The position numbers and the translations under genes are program-made. A stretch of 64,000 nucleotides of DNA from Bombyx mori (lineage: Eukaryota > Arthropoda > Insecta > Lepidoptera > Bombycidae), in the NCBI RefSeq assembly GCF_030269925.1, contig NC_085130.1:12501-76500 (forward strand), read 5' to 3'. The notes under the pieces were generated by a model. That model did no database searches. It was not told the origin of the DNA and saw only the letters and a program-made list of their open reading frames with translations. Of the stretch, positions 55,075-64,000 are shown in pieces (position 1 is the stretch's first letter; the number at the start of each line of letters is the position of its first letter).

Positions 55075-56543
55075 CTCCATAACTTTTCTTACAAGAGGCT
55101 TATTTTGAAGCGGTTTTTTGCGATTTTAAAGTGCAACTGGCTTGTAAGCACGCACCGACCCTTCAAACTAGGAATCGCAGTGGTGTGACGTCAATTTTTG
55201 ACACCCCCACCTTTTCGACCTGAAAATATTTAAAAATTTATTATTTTTCATAGTTACTTTGTTGCTTTTGTAAATCCAACTTACCAATTTAATACTTACC
55301 GATCCGCCCTACTTTCTGGAGTGCGTTCCGCGCTTCCGGAAATCCAAAATTTTGTATTTTCTTGTATAAAACGTCAAAATTTTTCTTGTTTTCCTGAAAA
55401 ATAAAAGATTTTTCTTCAAAAAATCTTTAAATTCTGTACCACTGGCTAGAGCTCGGCGAGACGCTTCTTTTGAGGTATCGCACGACCCTCTAGCTGGCGC
55501 GAAACGTCAAAAAATTGACCAAAACCCGTTCACCGTACAAACTTTTACTGCGAAATCCACCTAAGTGATTGCACACCAAAAATCACCCTCCATAACTTTT
55601 CTTACAAGAGGCTTATTTTGAAGCGGTTTTTTGCGATTTTAAAGTGCAACTGGCTTGTAAGCACGCACCGACCCTTCAAACTAGGAATCGCAGTGGTGTG
55701 ACGTCAATTTTTGACACCCCCACCTTTTCGACCTGAAAATATTTAAAAATTTATTATTTTTCATAGTTACTTTGTTGCTTTTGTAAATCCAACTTACCAA
55801 TTTAATACTTACCGATCCGCCCTACTTTCTGGAGTGCGTTCCGCGCTTCCGGAAATCCAAAATTTTGTATTTTCTTGTATAAAACGTCAAAATTTTTCTT
55901 GTTTTCCTGAAAAATAAAAGATTTTTCTTCAAAAAATCTTTAAATTCTGTACCACTGGCTAGAGCTCGGCGAGACGCTTCTTTTGAGGTATCGCACGACC
56001 CTCTAGCTGGCGCGAAACGTCAAAAAATTGACCAAAACCCGTTCACCGTACAAACTTTTACTGCGAAATCCACCTAAGTGATTGCACACCAAAAATCACC
56101 CTCCATAACTTTTCTTACAAGAGGCTTATTTTGAAGCGGTTTTTTGCGATTTTAAAGTGCAACTGGCTTGTAAGCACGCACCGACCCTTCAAACTAGGAA
56201 TCGCAGTGGTGTGACGTCAATTTTTGACACCCCCACCTTTTCGACCTGAAAATATTTAAAAATTTATTATTTTTCATAGTTACTTTGTTGCTTTTGTAAA
56301 TCCAACTTACCAATTTAATACTTACCGATCCGCCCTACTTTCTGGAGTGCGTTCCGCGCTTCCGGAAATCCAAAATTTTGTATTTTCTTGTATAAAACGT
56401 CAAAATTTTTCTTGTTTTCCTGAAAAATAAAAGATTTTTCTTCAAAAAATCTTTAAATTCTGTACCACTGGCTAGAGCTCGGCGAGACGCTTCTTTTGAG
56501 GTATCGCACGACCCTCTAGCTGGCGCGAAACGTCAAAAAATTG
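55075..56543 (+). repeat. 513-bp tandem monomers in the e12 5' UTR (2.86 copies)
   Basis: Units begin with CTCCATAACTTTTCTTACAAG at 55075, 55588 and 56101, a period of exactly 513 bp. The third unit breaks off at 56543. By eye the copies are identical, indicating recent expansion or homogenisation. The array starts right at the telomere junction, so the 5' end lies within a monomer, as for promoter monomers of some LINEs. Confidence 0.88.
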
Positions 56544-56849
56544 CCCGCCCTCTTGTCACTATAGTAAAAATTTCAACTATATAGGAAAGGGAGTAGCTTA
56601 ACAGACATTTTAACTTTTTGACAAGACTCCATCCAGAGTCTCAGAATAGTGCAGTGTTTGTTTTCTACAGTGATAATACTGCTTATTTGGATTTTATCTT
56701 TTGACTTTACTTTAGACCTACCTGTAATTGTTACTGGAGAGATTATATTTAATTTAACATATTATAAGTGACTGATCCCCCCTATACAGGGATCTCCAAA
56801 GACAAACTTGTCCTCAAATTCCCTCCGACACTCTTGCCTGCGCCGTAAA
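56544..56849 (+). other. e12 unique leader between monomers and ORF1
   Basis: About 300 bp of non-repeated AT-rich sequence. It includes the hairpin GATCCC-CCCTATACA-GGGATC at 56774-56794, 55 nt before the Gag ATG, which covaries with the e11 hairpin. Confidence 0.6.
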
Positions 56850-58280
56850 ATGTTCGGCATCAGAATGCCAATTAAAAAATCAAGCGACAGTGAGGGCAAG
56901 TCTGAACGCGAAGAACAGCCAGGTTCGTCTGTGAGGCGCAGCATTCACGAGTGGGAGGCTGGCGTAAGCAGTGACCCGACTCCAACTTTGATGATGCAGG
57001 CCGGCACCGCAAGCCCGGGACAGCAGATGACACAGGCGCAGGGTACCAGAGTCACGCCCACGACGGGAAGACCATCCTCCGAGGCAAAAAGTCCGCCGAA
57101 GAAAAGTTTCAGAGACCGGACAGCAGAAGCAAAGGCCTGCATTAGCAGAGCCAAGATACAGCTCAACGCGTCCCGAAATATGAAAACTGAAATAAAAACC
57201 GTCGTGGTAGAGTCTTTGGAACGCCTTTACCAATTAGTAAAAGAATCCGAGCTTGCACTTAAAATAAGGAAACCCGCCGGAGCAAAAGAAACACCAAGAG
57301 CAGCAGAGCCAAACAGCATAGTTGCCGATGCTACATCTACGGCCAGTATGGACCAAAACTGGGTGGCATGCATTGAAGAAAACACCAAACTGCTGCTAGA
57401 GACGAACAAGATAATGGAAGAGTTGAAAGGAACCATGGAAATGCAGAGGGTATCACTAGAGCGAACGGCTACCTACGCTAGTATGACGGCGACTCAGGGA
57501 GAGAAGTCGTCACGCGGGCGAACCACGCTGCACTCTATGGTGATCTCCTCGAAAGTGGAAACAGATTCGGGAGAGGAGGTACTCGAGAAAGTTCGACATG
57601 CAATGGATGCCAAAGAAGGTTGGATAAAGGTGGAGAGAGTTAGGAAAGGAAGAGATAGGAAGGTGATCATGGGTTTTGGGACGAAGGAGGAGAGAAGCAA
57701 AGTAAAGGATCGGCTTGAAAAGGAAGCTGCTGATCTCACCATCGGGGAGGTGGGGAACAGGGATCCGCTCTTGATCCTCAGGGACGTCTTGCAGGTCAAT
57801 ACTGACGACGACATCTATAAAGCCCTGAGAAATCAGAACCGGGCTGTTTTCCGCGGCCTCGATGAGGAGGGGAGCAGAATTTCTATAAAATATAGGAAGA
57901 AAACCAAGAATCCCCATACCACCCATGTAGTAATCGGTGTTTCCCCGACTGTTTGGCAGAGGGTGGTGGAGGCTGGGAAAGTCCACATCGATCTCCAGCG
58001 GGTTAAGGCCGAAGACCAAACACCATTGGTCCAGTGCACGCGGTGCCTGGGCTATGGGCATGGGAAGCGGTTCTGCAAGGAGCCGGCGGATCTTTGCAGC
58101 CACTGTGGGGGGCCTCACCTGAAGTCGGAATGTACCGAATATCTAGCGGACGTACCTCCGATTTGCAAGAACTGCGTCAGGGCAAAAATGGACTATGCGG
58201 CGCACAACGCATTCAGCCACGATTGCCCAATACGTCGAAAATGGGACGAACTGGCCCGTTCAACGATAGCCTATTGCTGA
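56850..58280 (+). CDS. e12 ORF1: Gag-like RNA-binding protein (476 aa)
   Basis: The ATG at 56850 (MFGIRMPIKK) is the first in frame; the open frame extends back to a TTG at 56808. Conserved features with e11 are VRRSIHEWEAG near the N-terminus, a SRAKIQLNASRN helix, NTDDDIYKALRNQNR, and VSPTVWQRVVEAGKVHIDLQ before the knuckles. Zinc knuckles are CX2CX4HX4C at 396-409, CX2CX3HX4C at 416-428, and CX2CX9HX6C at about 439-459. It ends in TIAYC followed by TGA. It binds element RNA in the RNP (family knowledge). Confidence 0.92.
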   Translation: MFGIRMPIKKSSDSEGKSEREEQPGSSVRRSIHEWEAGVSSDPTPTLMMQAGTASPGQQMTQAQGTRVTPTTGRPSSEAKSPPKKSFRDRTAEAKACISRAKIQLNASRNMKTEIKTVVVESLERLYQLVKESELALKIRKPAGAKETPRAAEPNSIVADATSTASMDQNWVACIEENTKLLLETNKIMEELKGTMEMQRVSLERTATYASMTATQGEKSSRGRTTLHSMVISSKVETDSGEEVLEKVRHAMDAKEGWIKVERVRKGRDRKVIMGFGTKEERSKVKDRLEKEAADLTIGEVGNRDPLLILRDVLQVNTDDDIYKALRNQNRAVFRGLDEEGSRISIKYRKKTKNPHTTHVVIGVSPTVWQRVVEAGKVHIDLQRVKAEDQTPLVQCTRCLGYGHGKRFCKEPADLCSHCGGPHLKSECTEYLADVPPICKNCVRAKMDYAAHNAFSHDCPIRRKWDELARSTIAYC

Positions 58281-61200
58281 GGGCACCCAGAATGAACTTA
58301 CTCGCTACAAAATAGTACAGGCAAACCTCCAACGCATGAAGTTAGCGACCAACGAGTTGCTGATCGAAGCGAAAAATCGCGGTATATCGGTAGCCCTAAT
58401 TCAGGAACCCTATGTTGGGGCGTCCAGGGTGATGAAAAGTTACAGGGGCGCAAGAATCTTCCAAAGCGCTGGCCCAAGAGACGGAACAGTTAAAGCTGCG
58501 ATAGCTGTTTTTAACCCTGACCTAAACGTAGTCCAATACCCGAAGCTCACCACAAACAATATCGTGGTGGTGGGACTCCGTACCGGTGCTTGGGAGATCA
58601 CGCTAGTCTCTTTTTACTTTGAGAACTCAGAGGGTGGTCAGCCCATCACTCCTGACTTAGAATATCTAGTGCGAATCGACAAAGAAATCGGGTCTAAAAA
58701 GTGGATTATTGGAGGTGACGCCAACGCTAAAAGCTCATGGTGGGGGAGTCCATTAAACGACCACCGAGGTGAGGAGATGCTGGGTGCTCTCAATGAGCTG
58801 GGGCTACACATACAAAACAGAGGGGAAACTCCGACTTTTGATACCATCCGAGGGGGTAAGCGATACCAAAGTTTTGTGGACGTAACAGCTTGTTCTGCGG
58901 ACTTAATTGGCGTAGTGGAAGACTGGAGAGTTGACGAGGGCCTGACGAGCGCTGACCACAACGGCATAGTATTTAGTATTCGGCTGCAAAAATCTAAGGG
59001 CACAAAAATAAGTAGGACCACTAGGTTGTTCAACACAAAGAAAGCCAATTGGACGAGTTTTCGTGAGAAACTAAATCAAAAATTAGTAGAAAATAAATTT
59101 ACCACCGCTGAACTCACGAATGTACGAAGTGCTGAACAACTTAACAACACCACACTAGGTCTTACGAAATCAATTACGGACGCTTGCGTAGAGTCGATGC
59201 CAATCAAAAAATCAAATGAAACACTTACCCTGCCGTGGTGGTCCGAGGAACTCGCAGATCTGAAGAGGAACGTTGCCACTAAAAAACGCAGAATCAGGAA
59301 CGCTGCCCCAATCCGGAGGTCAAAGGTCATCGAGGAGTACCTGAAACAAAAAGAAAAGTATGAATTAGAAGCAGCAAAAGCTCAGACGGAAAGTTGGAAG
59401 GAGTTTTGCTGTAAGCAGGACAGGGAGGGTGTGTGGGAGGGTATTTACAGGGTGATCGGAAGGACAACGAATAGGGAGGAGGATCAGCCGCTGGTAAAGG
59501 AAGGGGAGGTTCTGGATGAGAAGGGCTCTGTCAAGTTTCTGGCAGAGACCTTCTATCCAGACGATCTCACTGACGCCGAAAATAGTGACCACCGTCAAAC
59601 GCGAGCCGAAGCCGAAAAAGTGAATGATGGCAAGCAAGTTGAGCCCTGCGACCCACCATTCACGATGGCGGAGCTACAACAGGCCAGCGAATCCTTTAAC
59701 CCGAAAAAAGCCCCGGGAGCGGATGGCTTTACTGCAGATATTTGCCAACACGTCATTAGAAACCACAGTGATGCATTTTTAATATTTTTGAACAAGTGTC
59801 TGGAATACCATCACTTTCCAGAGCTTTGGAAGAAGGCTACGGTCGTGGTGTTGAAAAAGCCGGGAAGGACTGACTATACCACCCCCAAAGCATATAGACC
59901 AATTGGTCTACTGCCAATACTAGGCAAAATATATGAAAAAATGTTGGTGTCACGCCTCAAATTTCACCTACTGCCTAAAATGAGTACTCGCCAGTACGGA
60001 TTCATGCCCCAGAGAAGCACCGAGGACTCCCTCTATAATCTAATGCAACACATTCACAGGAAATTAGATGAAAAGAAAATAATTGTTCTGGTTTCTTTGG
60101 ACATAGAGGGAGCCTTCGATAGCGCCTGGTGGCCAGCTATACGAGTCCGACTGGCTGAGGAAAAGTGCCCACTGAACCTCAGGAAGGTATTTGATAGCTA
60201 CCTGAGGAACAGAGAGATAGTGGTTAGGTATGCGGGAGAGGAGTGCACCAAAATCACTACCAAGGGGTGCGTCCAGGGTTCCATCGGAGGACCAATCTTG
60301 TGGAACCTCCTCCTGGACCCTCTCTTAAAAAGCCTAGAGAATTGGGGTGAGTATGGTCAGGCCTTCGCGGACGACGTCGTGCTTGTCTTCGATGGTGACA
60401 CCGCACTAGAGGTGCAAGGACGCGCCAATGTCGCTCTCGAACATGTTCGGACGTGGGGTGTCAAAAATAAGCTTAAATTTGCGCCCCAAAAAACAAATGC
60501 GATGGTTATTACCAGAAAACTTAAACACGACACCCCACGCTTGAGGATGGGAGGGATAGACATTGCCATGTCCAGGGAAATAAAACTCCTTGGTGTCACC
60601 ATAGACGACAGGCTGACTTTCAACACTCACGTGGCGAATGTCTGCAGAAAGGCTACTGGAATATATAAGCTACTCTCCAGAGCGGCGAGAGTGAGCTGGG
60701 GTCTCAACCCTGATATAGTTAGGATTATTTATACGGCTACTATAGAGCCGATCATCCTGTACGCTGCTAGCGTGTGGGCACCGGCGGCAAAGAAGCTGAT
60801 GACGATCAAACAGCTTCAAGTGGTCCAGCGTGGGATAGCGCAGAAAATCTGTAAGGGCTATCGAACGGTCTCCCTGAACTCGGCGCTGCTACTGGCTGGG
60901 ATACTTCCCCTTGATCTCAGAGTGCGTGAGGCGGCCTCACTGTACGAGGCCAAGAGGGGAGTGCCCCGGCTGGAGCTGGGGGACAGGGAGATCGAGCGGG
61001 TGGCCCCAGCCATTGAGGCGCCACACCCCGCTGAGCGTATCAGCCTGAGGCTCGTGAGCCTGGTAGATCGGGAACAGCTCAACCAAAACAGTGACTTTGA
61101 AATTCGTATATTTACTGACGGGAGCAGGATTGAGGGCAAAGTCGGTGCTGCCTTGTCTGTGTGGAACAGCGAGACCGAAATAAAAGCCTTCAAGCTTGCT

Positions 61201-61968
61201 CTCCCAGGGTATTGCACCGTCTACCAGGCTGAACTTCTGGCTATATGCAAGGCCACACATGTAATTCTCGGACACCCAGCGTCTTCTTTTGGAGTCTACA
61301 GTGATTCAATGGCAGCTCTACAAACGGTCATAAATCATAGTTGCCTCCATCCCCTTGCAGTAGAGAGCAGAGATAAATTAACAACAGCATCTCTCCAGGG
61401 TAAGGTTGTTACCTTATTCTGGATTAAGGCTCATGCAGGGATGGAGGGTAACGAAAGAGCTGACCAGCTTGCCAAAAGTGCCGCTTTGGGCTCCAAAAGA
61501 AGACCTGATTACGATCTGTACCCGGTCTCATTCGCCAAGCGAAGCATTCGACTTGCGACGCTTGACGAATGGAATCGCAGATATCGAACTGGAGAAACCG
61601 CGTCGGTCACAAAGATATTCTTCCCGGATGCTGTGATGGCGTACCGGATGATCCGCAAAATAAAAATCGGTGGTATAATTACGCAAATTATGACAGGGCA
61701 CGGTGGGTTCTCGGAGTACTTGAATCGCTTTAAGTGCAAAGAGAGCCCATCGTGCGCATGCGAGCCAGGAACAGAGGAATCCGTCCCACACATCCTTTTC
61801 GACTGCCCAATACCTGCAATGCAAAGGTTTGAATTAGGAAATAAAATAAATGAAAACATTGTAAGGGAAAATGTACCAAACATCTTAAATAGTAAAGAAA
61901 GAGACACGTTTTTAAAATTCTGTATCGAAATCGCTCAAAATGTTATAAACAGAAACAAAACAGCGTAG
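58270..61968 (+). CDS. e12 ORF2: endonuclease-RT-RNase H (about 1210-1232 aa)
   Basis: Open from 58270 (after a TAG at 58267) to TAG at 61968, in the +1 frame relative to ORF1. The first ATG is 58336, but the endonuclease motif YKIVQANLQRMKLATNEL straddles it, so translation probably enters upstream by frameshift or reinitiation around the ORF1 TGA. Numbering from that Met: E24, D128/N130, D182 and SADH 205-208 (endonuclease); SLDIEGAFD with D589, GCVQGS 644-649 and FADD 677-680 (RT); D928, E966, D990 and D1043 (RNase H, FTDGS and GNERADQLAK); and a terminal CX1CX9HX4C knuckle at 1140-1157. All motifs are intact, so it is potentially active and able to serve e11. Confidence 0.9.
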   Translation, partial: PIAEGTQNELTRYKIVQANLQRMKLATNELLIEAKNRGISVALIQEPYVGASRVMKSYRGARIFQSAGPRDGTVKAAIAVFNPDLNVVQYPKLTTNNIVVVGLRTGAWEITLVSFYFENSEGGQPITPDLEYLVRIDKEIGSKKWIIGGDANAKSSWWGSPLNDHRGEEMLGALNELGLHIQNRGETPTFDTIRGGKRYQSFVDVTACSADLIGVVEDWRVDEGLTSADHNGIVFSIRLQKSKGTKISRTTRLFNTKKANWTSFREKLNQKLVENKFTTAELTNVRSAEQLNNTTLGLTKSITDACVESMPIKKSNETLTLPWWSEELADLKRNVATKKRRIRNAAPIRRSKVIEEYLKQKEKYELEAAKAQTESWKEFCCKQDREGVWEGIYRVIGRTTNREEDQPLVKEGEVLDEKGSVKFLAETFYPDDLTDAENSDHRQTRAEAEKVNDGKQVEPCDPPFTMAELQQASESFNPKKAPGADGFTADICQHVIRNHSDAFLIFLNKCLEYHHFPELWKKATVVVLKKPGRTDYTTPKAYRPIGLLPILGKIYEKMLVSRLKFHLLPKMSTRQYGFMPQRSTEDSLYNLMQHIHRKLDEKKIIVLVSLDIEGAFDSAWWPAIRVRLAEEKCPLNLRKVFDSYLRNREIVVRYAGEECTKITTKGCVQGSIGGPILWNLLLDPLLKSLENWGEYGQAFADDVVLVFDGDTALEVQGRANVALEHVRTWGVKNKLKFAPQKTNAMVITRKLKHDTPRLRMGGIDIAMSREIKLLGVTIDDRLTFNTHVANVCRKATGIYKLLSRAARVSWGLNPDIVRIIYTATIEPIILYAASVWAPAAKKLMTIKQLQVVQRGIAQKICKGYRTVSLNSALLLAGILPLDLRVREAASLYEAKRGVPRLELGDREIERVAPAIEAPHPAERISLRLVSLVDREQLNQNSDFEIRIFTDGSRIEGKVGAALSVWNSETEIKAFKLALPGYCTVYQAELLAICKATHVILGHPASSFGVYSDSMAALQTVINHSCLHPLAVESRDKLTTASLQGKVVTLFWIKAHAGMEGNERADQLAKSAALGSKRRPDYDLYPVSFAKRSIRLATLDEWNRRYRTGETASVTKIFFPDAVMAYRMIRKIKIGGIITQIMTGHGGFSEYLNRFKCKESPSCACEPGTEESVPHILFDCPIPAMQRFELGNKINENIVRENVPNILNSKERDTFLKFCIEIAQNVINRNKTA

Positions 61969-62246
61969 CAAGTAATTATGCTATCATAATATAGTGATAT
62001 ATATTATAGAGTAGCATAGAGTAAGGAATTAGATAAATAAAGATGTAGAGTTTAAGAACAAATCGTTAAAAATAGGATGTAAAAATCACTGTAAGAATAA
62101 AAAATTAAACAATGTACATAAAAAAGTCCTGTAAATATTATAATATATTATATAAGAAATAAGTAGAATAGTAAGAAATGTTAAACCTAGCAGCTAAAGC
62201 TCCGATTATGTTGGAGGTAGGACGCAACGCCCTGTGAGGACGGGTG

Positions 62247-62249
<3 letters not shown>
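61969..62249 (+). other. e12 3' UTR with paired terminal hairpins
   Basis: AT-rich 281 bp, with AATAAA near 62036. Hairpins CTCCGA-TTATG-TTGGAG (62200-62216) and CGCCC-N9-GGGTG (62228-62246) sit just before the poly(A), in the same order as in e11. Confidence 0.7.
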
Positions 62250-62280
<31 letters not shown>

Positions 62281-62285
<5 letters not shown>

Positions 62286-62389
62286 AACCTAACCTAACCT
62301 AACCTAACCTAACCTAACCTAACCTAACCTAACCTAACCTAACCTAACCTAACCTAACCTAACCTAACCTAACCTAACCTAACCTAACC
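62281..62389. repeat. (AACCT)n spacer between e12 and e13
   Basis: 109 bp of perfect repeat. Confidence 0.95.
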
Positions 62390-64000
62390 CAGTCAGCCGT
62401 GGCCCTCCGCAGCGAACACGCGCGTCCCAAGTTGCTCCGCAGTGATTTACGCTCGAAAAATCATTAAAAATTCCGAAAAGTGGTGAAAAGTGTACCAAAA
62501 TTGCATTGTGATACACCAAAATTTGTGGAAAACTGCGGCGAACCTGTTGGTGAAAGTTTATTTTGGATCGCAGTGAAATTTGGACGATTTTCCGTGGAAA
62601 AACTCGGAAATTGCAGAATTCCGAAACTTTGACCGCGTGCGCCGCGCGTTTTATCGCTGTGACCTACAGTTTTTCTACTGCTATCCTGACGGGCTTGTTG
62701 AACCCTACAATCCAATACCAAATTTGGAAATTTTCGGTCAGAGACGGCCGAGAAATCACCGAAAAAAGCAAAAACCACGTGGCACGTGGTCAGTGATCGG
62801 CGGCCATTTTGGAAAATTTGAAAATACTTACTGGTGGAGGCAGACGAGGGAAGCCCAGAACCGTTTCAAGACCTGAAAAAAGTTAAGCCGTTTTTAAGTT
62901 ATTGAATTTTGAAAGTTCGGAAATATTCGAAATTTTCTATCTTTTTAGAACGATCTATAACATATAGTTTTTTCTTAGTCATATTAAAGCTTACATATAC
63001 CTGCAACATTGTTGAAAAAATCAGAAATTTCTATCAGAAAATTCCGGAGAAAATAATTTTTCAAAATTTTACAAATTTTCAACTGCATTTAAAAAATAAT
63101 TATAAAACATCTAGAACATATTAATTTAAATATTACTGTAGAGTTAAAAATTTAGCATAACTTTGACGCCTAATTTGAAATTATAGGACCGAAATTGTAC
63201 TTTTATAACCACTTTAAGGAAAAAATTTATTACTTTTAGAAATATCAAATCGGAGGTCAGTTGGTTTTTATTGTTATATAAATATTCGCGACCCTGAGAG
63301 AAGCCCCTACAAAACGAGCCCAAACTCGACTAGTTTCGGACCACAAATCAAAAATTCATGACTTAAGCGGCCATATTGGACGCCATATTGAAATTTTTTA
63401 AATTTAGATATCTTTGCAACCAGTGGGCTTATAGCGGCGGGGTTTTCGACCGGGTGCTTGACACAACCCTGACCAACGTTTTAACTCAAAAAAAAAAAAA
63501 AATTTTTTTTTCTCCAAAAATTCTTTATTGATACCAAAAATTTTTTTGAACAGCCGTAGCTCCGGTGTTCGTGGGCGGAGTTGGGCCGAGTTTGGGCTCA
63601 TTGTAAAGAGCTCAAGGAGGGCTACCTGCCAATATATGATAGAGCGGCTCTACGTAGAGCGGTAAAACAAACTCCAAAACCGTGCTCTATACCAAATTTT
63701 TGACTTAGACTTGACCCTTCCAAAGTATATTTCATGTACTTGTGCAGAAAACACAACACCTTACGACTCTACGTAGAGCAAAAAACTCTGCAAATAAAAT
63801 AGAGACCGTGCAAAGCACAAAACTTAGAGTTAAGTATCGACTGAGTCTGTGACTCAAACTATTATTAGATATACAAAATAAGCACAACAAAACGAGAAAG
63901 TCGATGACTTTCAATATTATGTTATATTTACTATAGGCAATCTAGGCGAAACATTGTAAAACTTTTACAAACTTTTAATTGTAAAATTGCCATTATTACC
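62390..64000 (+). mobile_element. e13: 5' UTR of a further plus-strand element (cut by the window end)
   Basis: Begins CAGTCAGCCGTGGCCCTCC directly after TAACC, the same junction as e11 and e12, then 1.6 kb of AT-rich sequence with no credible ORF. The first ~35 bp resemble e11 (both have a CCGCAG...CGA...AAC...CG series of words), suggesting a shared 5' end type. It includes CCACGTGGCACGTGG near 62775 and two CTCTACGTAGAG palindromes (63648-63659 and 63767-63778). Unrelated subtelomeric DNA cannot be ruled out. Confidence 0.55.

Larger units (their letters stand above)
55075..62280 (+). mobile_element. e12: full-length autonomous telomere LINE with RNase H (TRAS-like orientation)
   Basis: Inserted as TAACC|CTCCATAAC...poly(A)-AACCT on the plus strand. 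It has a 5' UTR with 2.9 identical 513-bp monomers (55075-56543), a short unique leader, ORF1 Gag (56850-58280), ORF2 EN-RT-RNase H (to 61968), a 281-bp 3' UTR, and poly(A) from 62250. The total is about 7.2 kb. Three Gag knuckles, APE endonuclease, RT and telomere specificity fit the R1-like group; the RNase H domain and AT-rich composition set it apart from S1-S3. Orientation and CC^TAA site match what I recall of Bombyx TRAS elements, but family identity needs a phylogeny. Confidence 0.9.

Noticed and set aside
55075..56543. Independent subtelomeric satellite instead of a 5' UTR
   Set aside because: It begins exactly at the CC^TAA junction and leads without break into the e12 leader and Gag, so it is better explained as part of e12. 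A satellite origin remains possible but less economical.
62464..63914. Short ORFs (60-104 aa) in the e13 region
   Set aside because: AT-rich, overlapping on both strands, no recognisable domain; none is supported as a gene.

Overview
The window is a chromosome end of an arthropod, most likely an insect. It opens with 379 uninterrupted copies of AACCT (the C-rich strand of the TTAGG telomere repeat), and every other feature sits between further AACCT tracts. The strand is the one expected at a left-hand chromosome end. I see no ordinary host gene, rRNA gene or CRISPR array; all credible coding sequence belongs to non-LTR retrotransposons (LINEs) targeted to the telomere repeat. The species cannot be fixed from the sequence.

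Distal block (about 1-50156): ten GC-rich elements (e1-e10), all on the minus strand, with poly(A) tails facing the chromosome end and running straight into the repeat. They form two main families with three-knuckle Gag ORF1s and EN-RT ORF2s lacking RNase H. S1 is about 6.68 kb (e1, e2, e9 full length; e5 truncated). S2 is about 6.97 kb (e3, e6, e7 full length; e4, e8 truncated). A third relative, S3, is present only as a 3' fragment (e10). All six full-length copies have intact ORFs joined by a UAAUG stop-start overlap. This orientation, insertion site (TT^AGG), size and UAAUG junction resemble the silkworm SART1 type.

Proximal block (50206-64000): AT-rich plus-strand elements inserted in the other orientation (CC^TAA, poly(A) followed by AACCT), like the TRAS type. 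e11 carries a 5' UTR with tandem repeats, an intact Gag ORF and a 3' UTR, but no ORF2. e12 is a full autonomous element with three 513-bp 5' UTR monomers, Gag, and an EN-RT-RNase H ORF2. e13 is the 5' UTR of a further element cut by the window end.

How the parts may work together: the EN/RT elements nick the telomere repeat and extend the chromosome end with their own copies, alongside the simple repeat. The most notable points are (i) e11, a gag-only telomeric retroposon resembling Drosophila HeT-A in layout, which shares covarying 5' and 3' RNA hairpins with the autonomous e12; (ii) an identical 100-bp tRNA-like segment capping the 5' ends of one S1 and one S2 copy, each followed by exactly 19 repeats; (iii) the conserved UAAUG coupling; (iv) signs of recent duplication and exchange inside the array.
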